Shown here piece after piece: positions 33,374 through 38,255 of a DNA stretch of 38,255 bases. The stretch is taken from the NCBI GenBank assembly GCA_029861785.1, contig JAOTYR010000005.1, positions 1 through 38,255 of the forward strand, given 5' to 3'. The stretch is from Candidatus Nitrosopumilus sp. (GTDB taxonomy: Archaea > Thermoproteota > Nitrososphaeria > Nitrososphaerales > Nitrosopumilaceae). The stretch's first letter is position 1, and each line of letters begins with the position of its first letter. Made by a program: the position numbers and the translations under genes. The notes under the pieces were generated by a model. It ran no database searches and was not told the DNA's origin. It was given only the letters and a program-made list of their open reading frames with translations.

Positions 33374-33582
33374 ACATTTCAAATTTAATTATTTTATCTT
33401 AAAGGCAAGAATTTTGTGAAATTTTAGAGGAATTCGTGCCTGAATTTAATCATTACTCTGAATATACAATCAATCTGAACGAAGCTATAAAGTTTTAAAA
33501 AGATGAGAATTGAAAATGGATAAAACTTTGTTGTTTAGACTAAATTGGATCCACCATATAGTATCAATAGAAGTTATCTAAC

Positions 33583-33684
33583 TTATTGAGATTTAAGATA
33601 ATCTTCAAAATGACACTTGGTAGAACAGTGAGAAAGAAGAGAATCTTCAAGCTCTTCTCCACAATTTTTACATTTTTCGTTCAT
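33583..33684 (-). CDS. 33-residue zinc-finger microprotein
   Basis: The product begins MNEKCKNCGEELED and ends HCSTKCHFEDYLKSQ. Two pairs, C-x2-C and (H)C-x3-C, make a complete small zinc-binding unit. A GGGCGATAGTG purine-rich stretch lies directly before the ATG. Below usual gene-calling length, but the four spaced cysteines argue for a real gene. Its role could be nucleic-acid or protein binding; unknown. Confidence 0.6.
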   Translation of the reverse strand: MNEKCKNCGEELEDSLLSHCSTKCHFEDYLKSQ

Positions 33685-33877
33685 CACTATCGCCCTTTAT
33701 AAAATAGAATTAATTTGTATTAAAATACTCGTATTGGTAATTTTATTTTATTACAGATGAATTTCTGTTTTCCTAATTTACAGAATTTTCAATAAATACT
33801 TTCATCAAGCTCATCAAAAGTCCTTAGTTAATTCAAAAAGTATCTCAATTGTATGGCAACCTGTCAGAATTTCCTAG

Positions 33878-33895
33878 TTTTTGGATAATTTGTGC
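33878..33895 (+). repeat. 18-base motif, copy 2
   Basis: Identical to 30161-30178, located 59 bases before ATG 33954. It marks homologous upstream regions of two paralogous surface genes. Confidence 0.6.
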
Positions 33896-33953
33896 CTGGA
33901 TTTCAGTACTTACAACAAAATGAATTTGAATAAAATCTTGAATTTTTCAGGGA

Positions 33954-35717
33954 ATGATAATCTACATGTATACAACTTTTCTATTTGGTTTTCTGAAAAT
34001 CAAGTCAAACTTAATACCTAAATCCAAAAACAAAAAACGTTTGAAACTTTCTTATCTTCTTATTCTTGGAATAATTACCACGTTTTCATTTGGAGTTGAC
34101 TATGCATTTGCAGCCAACGTTAGTATTACACAAGGATCATCAGTTCCAGGTTGTGAGACTACAAAGGAATGTTTCATTCCATATGAGGTATCTATTCCAG
34201 TTGGAGGACAGGTAGTATGGTTAAATGATGATTCAGCAGCGCATACAGTAACTGGAGGCAGTTCTGCTGATAGTCCTTCAGGAGTATTTGATTCTAGTTT
34301 GTTTATGGCAGAAACCACTTTTTCGTATACTTTTTCTGAGGCAGGAGTTTATCTTTATTTTTGTATGGTTCATCCTTGGATGCAAGGAATTGTAAATGTT
34401 GGAAACTATTCAGATTCTTCACATTCATCCACAGAAAAAACAATTACAGTACAAATGAATGGGCCTTCAACATTTTATCTAGATGTACCAAACCAAATTA
34501 TTCGAGCAACAGTAGAGATTCAAAATTTTAATCCTAGTGAGGGACAATATATCATGAAAATTACTCATCGCCCAACAAACACAGTACTAAAAGACTTTGA
34601 AATTTTTCCCAAATCTGCTGTCAATGATCTGTGGACTGTTCAGATTGCATATCCAATTTTAGAATCAGACATTAGGGTTGAAGACCAAGTATTGCTTGGG
34701 GAATATGAAATCCATATTAGAACAGAATTTGGTTCGCAAACTGCAACTACAACATTTTCAATTTTAGAATCATCCTCACAATCTAATACATCCCGAGTAT
34801 CAGAAACTAAAATTGTTATCGATGTTCAAGCAAACAAAAGGTTCTATGATGAAAATGAAAAAATTCAAGTAACTGGCACAGTTAATAAATTGCTTTATGG
34901 AAATAAAATTTCCCTAAGAATTATTTCTCCTAATAGCAATATCATTTTGGTTGATCAGGTCCCAATTGAATCAGATGGTATCTTTAGTTATGATTTGAGT
35001 GCCAACAATAGTCTTTTTGTAGAAAACGGAGATTATACAATTCAATTAATTTATGGTAAAGAAGGAATCAACAAGAATATTTTGTTTTCATATGTTGGAC
35101 ATGCATCTACTTCTAAACCAATACCAACACCTGAACCTGTTGTAGAGCAGATGCCTGAACCTGTTGTAGAGCAGATGCCTGAACCTGTTGTAGAGCAGAT
35201 GCCTGAACCTGTTGTAGAGCAGATGCCTGAGCCGACAAAAGAAAATGAGGAAACTGACTTTTCTGATCAACAAGTTGTTTCTCAAGGAGAAGAATCTGGG
35301 GAACTTTCCAACATTCTTCTTTACTTAGGAATGGTAATTGCTGTATCTGTAGTGATAGCAGTTGTCATGAAATTAAAGAATTCCGAAAAAGACGATGAGC
35401 TTACTGAAAACTATGATTATGAAGATGATTCAATTATAGAAGAGGAACCACTTACAAAAAAATTACAAGACACCGAAGTAACTCCACAATTAACTCCTAC
35501 AAACAGCATACAGATAGACCAAATAATTAAAGACAAAATTCAAAAGATTACAAAATTACAGGAAAACCAACTCGGGGATCATGACAGATTAGAAAACTTT
35601 AAAAAATCTCTGAAAGAAACAGGAACTTTTTCAAAAGTAGATAATGAATATTTTGAAAAAATATATGAAACATACAAAAAAATTAAAAAGATAGATTCGG
35701 ATAATAAAAACGAATGA
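33954..35717 (+). CDS. Membrane-anchored cupredoxin with Ig-like domain, PEPVVEQM repeats and cytoplasmic tail
   Basis: 587 residues. A long N-terminal leader (1-30) precedes a signal segment ending at DYAFA (53). Residues 55-150 are a plastocyanin-like domain with type I copper ligands H97, C137, H140 and M143 (AAHTV and YFCMVHPWM). A second beta domain (about 160-270) and an Ig-like domain (285-380) follow. Residues 393-425 hold four PEPVVEQM repeats. A membrane helix spans 453-472, then comes an acidic linker and a tail with KITKLQENQLGDHDRLE. The Ig domain, helix and tail match the protein at 30406. It may link extracellular copper electron transfer to a cytoplasmic partner (inference). 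Confidence 0.85.
   Translation: MIIYMYTTFLFGFLKIKSNLIPKSKNKKRLKLSYLLILGIITTFSFGVDYAFAANVSITQGSSVPGCETTKECFIPYEVSIPVGGQVVWLNDDSAAHTVTGGSSADSPSGVFDSSLFMAETTFSYTFSEAGVYLYFCMVHPWMQGIVNVGNYSDSSHSSTEKTITVQMNGPSTFYLDVPNQIIRATVEIQNFNPSEGQYIMKITHRPTNTVLKDFEIFPKSAVNDLWTVQIAYPILESDIRVEDQVLLGEYEIHIRTEFGSQTATTTFSILESSSQSNTSRVSETKIVIDVQANKRFYDENEKIQVTGTVNKLLYGNKISLRIISPNSNIILVDQVPIESDGIFSYDLSANNSLFVENGDYTIQLIYGKEGINKNILFSYVGHASTSKPIPTPEPVVEQMPEPVVEQMPEPVVEQMPEPVVEQMPEPTKENEETDFSDQQVVSQGEESGELSNILLYLGMVIAVSVVIAVVMKLKNSEKDDELTENYDYEDDSIIEEEPLTKKLQDTEVTPQLTPTNSIQIDQIIKDKIQKITKLQENQLGDHDRLENFKKSLKETGTFSKVDNEYFEKIYETYKKIKKIDSDNKNE
35130..35225 (+). repeat. Four exact 24-base coding repeats
   Basis: Four identical 24-base units encode PEPVVEQM in frame, followed by a partial unit encoding PEPTKE. 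The identity at synonymous positions points to recent expansion. It forms a rigid proline/glutamate stalk before the membrane helix. Confidence 0.95.
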
Positions 35718-35762
35718 AAGGTAATTTCCTCCCTAGAGTCAAAAATTTAATAAATTAGAGGA

Positions 35763-35783
35763 TTTTTTTGTAATTATTTTTTT
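35763..35783 (+). terminator. T-rich terminator after the cupredoxin gene
   Basis: Two seven-T runs (35763-35769 and 35777-35783) follow the stop codon by 46-66 bases, the typical archaeal termination signal. Confidence 0.45.
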
Positions 35784-35795
35784 AAAAATATTTAA

Positions 35796-36161
35796 TTATT
35801 TAAACAGCATATTTTTCTGCATTTTTACTAGGCTTTGAAGGTTGGGAGGCTTTTCTTCAATGGAATGGATTCCAAATTCTAGTAATTCCTTGGTTTGAGC
35901 CTCGTTGAATGGCAATACACTTACCACTACCACTTTTTTTAACTCTGATGGTTTATGAATTTTTAAATCACGAAGGAAATCCATTCCACTATAATTTGGC
36001 ATCATCATATCAAGAAGAATTAGATCATAATCGTTTTTAGCTACAAGTTTTAGACCATCTCTTCCATCATTGACACTTCTAATAGAGTGATTATCAATGG
36101 TAAACATGTCAGAATACAAATCACATATTTCTTGGGAATCATCTATGTGGAGTACATTCAC
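35796..36161 (-). CDS. Single-domain response regulator (CheY-like)
   Basis: 121 residues forming one receiver domain. The acidic pocket is D7/D8, the phosphoacceptor D51 is in LILLDMMMPNYSG, S81 is in VVVVSVLP and K104 is in IEEKPP. There is no output domain, so it would act by protein contact, as CheY does. No histidine kinase is in the window. The ATG at 36161 is about 26 bases from a GTTATAATTAT box. It converges with the cupredoxin gene. Confidence 0.92.
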   Translation of the reverse strand: MNVLHIDDSQEICDLYSDMFTIDNHSIRSVNDGRDGLKLVAKNDYDLILLDMMMPNYSGMDFLRDLKIHKPSELKKVVVVSVLPFNEAQTKELLEFGIHSIEEKPPNLQSLVKMQKNMLFK

Positions 36162-36238
36162 AACATATGCTTTTGAGATAAAATAATTATAACAATTGTA
36201 TGTTCATTTAAACAAACTTAGGTGGAAATAGGGAAGGC

Positions 36239-36340
36239 ATGTCAAGGAGAATCATACTTTTGGGCCACTCTAGGAGCATGACTCAGTTAGGGTTACTTGG
36301 AGAGGGATTTCTTAATGGTCTTAATTCTCATCAAGAGTAA
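36239..36340 (+). CDS. Possible 33-residue peptide
   Basis: The frame starts MSRRIILLGHSRSM and ends at TAA overlapping the end of the minus-strand gene at 36321. A TATA-like CATTTAAAC is about 30 bases upstream and a GGTGG lies 13 bases before the ATG. No known family; it may be fortuitous. Confidence 0.3.
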   Translation: MSRRIILLGHSRSMTQLGLLGEGFLNGLNSHQE

Positions 36341-36806
36341 AAATCCCGTGAGCAGCTGCCATAAATGCCAAAACAAATCCATCCAAAGTTCGCATGTGTA
36401 CTACCTCATCAACACTCAATTCATCAATTTGGTTTTTCAGTCCTTTTTGATTGTCTGCAAACAAAATATCGTTAAGCTTTTTTCTATAAACCAATTTTCT
36501 AATCAAAGTTGGCAAATCAGGATTCTCTTTGTAATTTGGGTGATCAGGAATTGGGGAGAAATCAATTGCCAGGTATTTCCTTTTCTTCTCACGTCTAATG
36601 TAATTAATAATAGGCTGTGCCTCTTCGTTTTCATAAATTACACATAAATCCACATCCACTAGGGATTTTAGATGTTTGATGAACTTGAAATGTCTCAGAC
36701 GTCCCTCGTGTTTTTCTACCTTTAGTGTATCTATATTTCCAGAGTCCAATAACATTACTGAATAGATCACCTTATCACAATAAACCCCGATGCTTGTTTT
36801 TGTCAT
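36321..36806 (-). CDS. Unknown cytoplasmic protein
   Basis: 161 residues. The start (SIGVYCDKVIYSVMLLDSG) has the rhythm of an RNase H/actin-like first hairpin, but no catalytic set can be assigned. A basic middle (YIRREKKRKYLAIDFSP) and a final helix (DGFVLAFMAAAHGIF) follow. There is no signal peptide. I do not recognise it. It lies in the accessory region between the response regulator and the small-gene cluster, with no close operon partner. Confidence 0.6.
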   Translation of the reverse strand: MTKTSIGVYCDKVIYSVMLLDSGNIDTLKVEKHEGRLRHFKFIKHLKSLVDVDLCVIYENEEAQPIINYIRREKKRKYLAIDFSPIPDHPNYKENPDLPTLIRKLVYRKKLNDILFADNQKGLKNQIDELSVDEVVHMRTLDGFVLAFMAAAHGIFTLDEN

Positions 36807-36861
36807 TATTTCTTTTTGTAGGTTTGTCTTTGTAAACTTTGAGTGTTACAAATTAAAAAAG

Positions 36862-36871
36862 AGTATATAAT
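36862..36871 (+). promoter_or_regulatory. Strong TATA box without a matching gene
   Basis: AGTATATAAT precedes ATG 36888 by about 21-26 bases, but that frame closes after six codons. A short non-coding transcript starting near 36890 is possible. Confidence 0.35.
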
Positions 36872-36947
36872 CTAAAAAAATTTAGCCATGGAATTCAAAG
36901 ATTTGTAAACACTTTGTTTTGTATTTGTCAAAAATAATCTGGAATTA

Positions 36948-36958
36948 AAATTAAATTG
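36948..36958 (+). promoter_or_regulatory. TATA box for the 28-residue membrane peptide
   Basis: ATTAAATTGAC is centred about 27 bases before ATG 36981. Confidence 0.4.
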
Positions 36959-36980
36959 ACATCTAAAAAAAATTTCTTAC

Positions 36981-37067
36981 ATGTTAGGTCCAATAGGTTT
37001 CATATTGACTGCCATTGCAGGCCTTGTTTCGCTTTGGGCGTATCTTGAAAAGGTTGTAGGAATATAG
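36981..37067 (+). CDS. 28-residue single-span membrane microprotein
   Basis: The product MLGPIGFILTAIAGLVSLWA continues with YLEKVVGI. It is one hydrophobic helix with a short polar C-terminus. A TATA box at leaderless distance supports expression. Such peptides often serve as small subunits of membrane complexes; no partner is indicated. Confidence 0.5.
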   Translation: MLGPIGFILTAIAGLVSLWAYLEKVVGI

Positions 37068-37111
37068 ATACACCAGAATTACTGAAACTTTAGTACAAAT
37101 CGTTCATTGAT

Positions 37112-37119
37112 CTTATATA
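37112..37119 (+). promoter_or_regulatory. TATA box for the 41-residue zinc finger
   Basis: CTTATATA is centred about 26 bases before ATG 37141. Confidence 0.4.
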
Positions 37120-37140
37120 CAAATTTCTTCAATGCATACC

Positions 37141-37266
37141 ATGACAAACATTACAATGTGGAAATGTTTTAGATGTGAGTTGACATTTAATGAAGAATCG
37201 CATGCCAACTTTCACAAAAACCTTTCAAACCACAATTCCCAAAAAGTAATGTTCTCATGTGCCTAA
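37141..37266 (+). CDS. 41-residue C2H2-type zinc-finger protein
   Basis: WKCFRCELTFNEESHANFH gives C-x2-C followed by H-x3-H, with a further histidine in NLSNH, as in a single C2H2 finger. It starts at ATG 37141 (ATG 37132 is in frame) at leaderless distance from a TATA box. It may bind DNA or protein. Its 3' end overlaps the convergent gene at 37255 by 12 bases. Confidence 0.6.
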   Translation: MTNITMWKCFRCELTFNEESHANFHKNLSNHNSQKVMFSCA

Positions 37267-37362
37267 TTCCCTAATTTTGCTGGCACACTCATCGCAGAGC
37301 ATAATCTCAATGCCTATGACATCTACTGGCTTTTTATTTTCATGATTACATGATATGGTCAT
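37255..37362 (-). CDS. 35-residue zinc-binding microprotein
   Basis: The product starts MTISCNHENKKPVDVIG and ends EIMLCDECASKIRELGT. C5/H7 and C-x2-C form a likely metal site, similar to half of a zinc ribbon. A TTTAAATTAA box on the minus strand near 37391 is about 27-29 bases upstream. Function unknown. Confidence 0.55.
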   Translation of the reverse strand: MTISCNHENKKPVDVIGIEIMLCDECASKIRELGT

Positions 37363-37400
37363 TTTCTTATATTCTAGGGTAGAAAATTAATTTAAATTTT

Positions 37401-37586
37401 TTATGGTAAAATATCAAAAACAGGCAGAGGAGAACCTGAAGAGGACCTCGGAGTTTTAGAATCTTGAACATCATCCATGTATTCTTCAAATAACTCCTGT
37501 TGATACATACCACCCACCACAAAAACAGCAGATATTATTCCTATTGAGCAGGCAAGAGCTATTGCTAGAATTACTATTGTCTTCAA
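37401..37586 (-). CDS. 61-residue membrane or secreted small protein
   Basis: An N-terminal hydrophobic helix (3-27, KTIVILAIALACSIGIISAV) is followed by an acidic segment (EEYMDDVQD) and a Ser/Pro tail. It starts at TTG 37586, divergent from the gene at 37619 with only 32 bases between the start codons. No family recognised. Confidence 0.5.
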   Translation of the reverse strand: MKTIVILAIALACSIGIISAVFVVGGMYQQELFEEYMDDVQDSKTPRSSSGSPLPVFDILP

Positions 37587-37618
37587 TTAAGATAAATAAA
37601 AAGTTCTAAAAAATAAAG

Positions 37619-37885
37619 ATGTTATCGAATCTAAAAATAGTAAAAAGCCAGATTCATTCAAATATTATCATGAAAGAAATGCTCCTAAGTCTTTGTACGT
37701 GTACCGCAATAGAGATCATGACTGCAATTGGAGTTACCTTCTATTTGCTTTACCTGAATGAGCCTATTTTGGCCCTGATTTCGACTATAGTCTTTGCAAA
37801 ATTAATTGCATTTCATTTTACTATGGATTATTTTGACAAAAAACAAAGAAAAAAATCTCAATCTTTAAGTCTAAAAAAGATTTAA
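37619..37885 (+). CDS. 88-residue two-helix membrane protein
   Basis: Two membrane helices (about 22-46 and 49-66) are flanked by a basic C-terminus (KKQRKKSQSLSLKK). TAAATAAAA at 37592-37600 is about 23 bases upstream of the ATG. It is followed after eight bases by the zinc-ribbon frame. Function unknown. Confidence 0.6.
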   Translation: MLSNLKIVKSQIHSNIIMKEMLLSLCTCTAIEIMTAIGVTFYLLYLNEPILALISTIVFAKLIAFHFTMDYFDKKQRKKSQSLSLKKI

Positions 37886-37892
37886 TCTACTT

Positions 37893-37992
37893 GTGAAACC
37901 TCAATCTTGCAGAAATTGTGGAAAAGAAATATTTCAAAACCAGAGTCTGTCCTAAGTGTGGTAGAGACACCAATCAAGATGATCCAGAATAG
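37893..37992 (+). pseudogene. Double zinc-ribbon microprotein broken by a one-base insertion
   Basis: GTG 37893 opens VKPQSCRNCGKEIF, which soon stops. The +1 frame continues as KTRVCPKCGRDTNQDDPE to TAG 37992. Removing one T from the TTT at 37932-37934 gives a 32-residue protein with two C-x2-C knuckles, a standard double zinc ribbon. It lies eight bases after the previous gene and seven before the next, so it belongs to that cluster. Confidence 0.6.
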
Positions 37993-37998
37993 CAAATT

Positions 37999-38255
37999 AT
38001 GAAATCCTTTAAAATCATCGCACTGGGAAGTGTTTGCTTTATTGTAGTTTTTATTGTAGCAGTTCTTCTTGCAATCTCTCTTGGAGATATAATTGGTGAT
38101 CAAAATGAGCGAAACTATAGCAGATTTGTCCAAAATGTAGATGCTTTAACCAACACATTTAGAGAACCAGTAGAAGAGTGTGCAAAAAAGACAATTGAAG
38201 GGCAAGATAATGATTGCATAATTGCAGTTGATGAAGAATATAGAATTCAGTTTGG
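37999..38255 (+). CDS. Membrane-anchored protein, 3' end outside window
   Basis: 85 codons are visible. A hydrophobic helix (about 5-28, IIALGSVCFIVVFIVAVLLA) is followed by an acidic outer part with two cysteines (EECAKK and NDCII) that may pair. It follows the zinc-ribbon frame by six bases and is probably cotranscribed with it. The family is not recognised. Confidence 0.65.
   Translation, partial: MKSFKIIALGSVCFIVVFIVAVLLAISLGDIIGDQNERNYSRFVQNVDALTNTFREPVEECAKKTIEGQDNDCIIAVDEEYRIQF

Noticed and set aside
33508-33583. 21-codon plus-strand frame starting MDKTLLF
   Set aside because: Too short, without motif, and not supported beyond a loose upstream AT-rich stretch.
35130-35225. Possible CRISPR array
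   Set aside because: The repeats are contiguous, without spacers, and in frame inside a protein; it is a coding minisatellite.
37882-38133. 83-codon minus-strand frame
   Set aside because: Antisense to the zinc-ribbon and anchored-protein frames, which have better motifs.

Overview
The window looks like a chromosomal segment of an AT-rich ammonia-oxidising archaeon of the Nitrosopumilus type (Thaumarchaeota/Nitrososphaerota). The evidence is archaeal information-processing genes (MCM, GINS, Hel308, RFC small subunit, aIF6, Alba), Sulfolobus-type zinc ferredoxins, a secreted blue-copper protein, very short intergenic spaces, and many genes whose start lies about 25-28 bases from an archaeal TATA box (leaderless transcripts). 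The genus is inferred from gene style; no ammonia-oxidation gene is present.

1-22 kb is a dense housekeeping region. In order: a partial unknown gene, an inositol-phosphatase-family enzyme, tRNA-Asp and tRNA-Lys, argH divergent from a DUF59/MIP18 Fe-S factor, the succinate dehydrogenase operon sdhA-C-D-B, a PadR-type regulator, a secreted FG-GAP/FIMAH protein, a PEP mutase/isocitrate lyase family enzyme, Alba, a HEAT-repeat protein running into tRNA-Ala, and a ferredoxin-NADP reductase. Next come a nucleotidyltransferase-like gene, ilvE-Gfo/Idh-Trm112, and the minus-strand chain GINS-MCM-Hel308-PNPT sugar transferase-small membrane protein. Divergent from that chain is the RFC small subunit, which abuts tRNA-Ser.

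21-29 kb holds two tandem zinc ferredoxins, aIF6 convergent with hisS, a membrane-anchored sugar dehydrogenase-like protein with a CFI-box C-terminus, an anchored staphylococcal-type nuclease, a macro-domain gene broken by one base in a homopolymer, a nucleotidyltransferase, and a secreted coiled-coil protein.

29-38 kb is accessory: cell-surface proteins built from shuffled modules, a single-domain response regulator, and tiny proteins (28-88 aa) that are zinc-binding or membrane-spanning. Two unrelated ectodomains (24.5 and 31.3 kb) carry the same 130-residue CFI-box and membrane module. Two others (30.4 and 34.0 kb) share an Ig-like domain, a membrane helix and a cytoplasmic tail, and the upstream DNA of this second pair is also related. 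Three genes in the last 11 kb are each interrupted by a single-base shift, so either consensus accuracy or real gene decay should be checked there.
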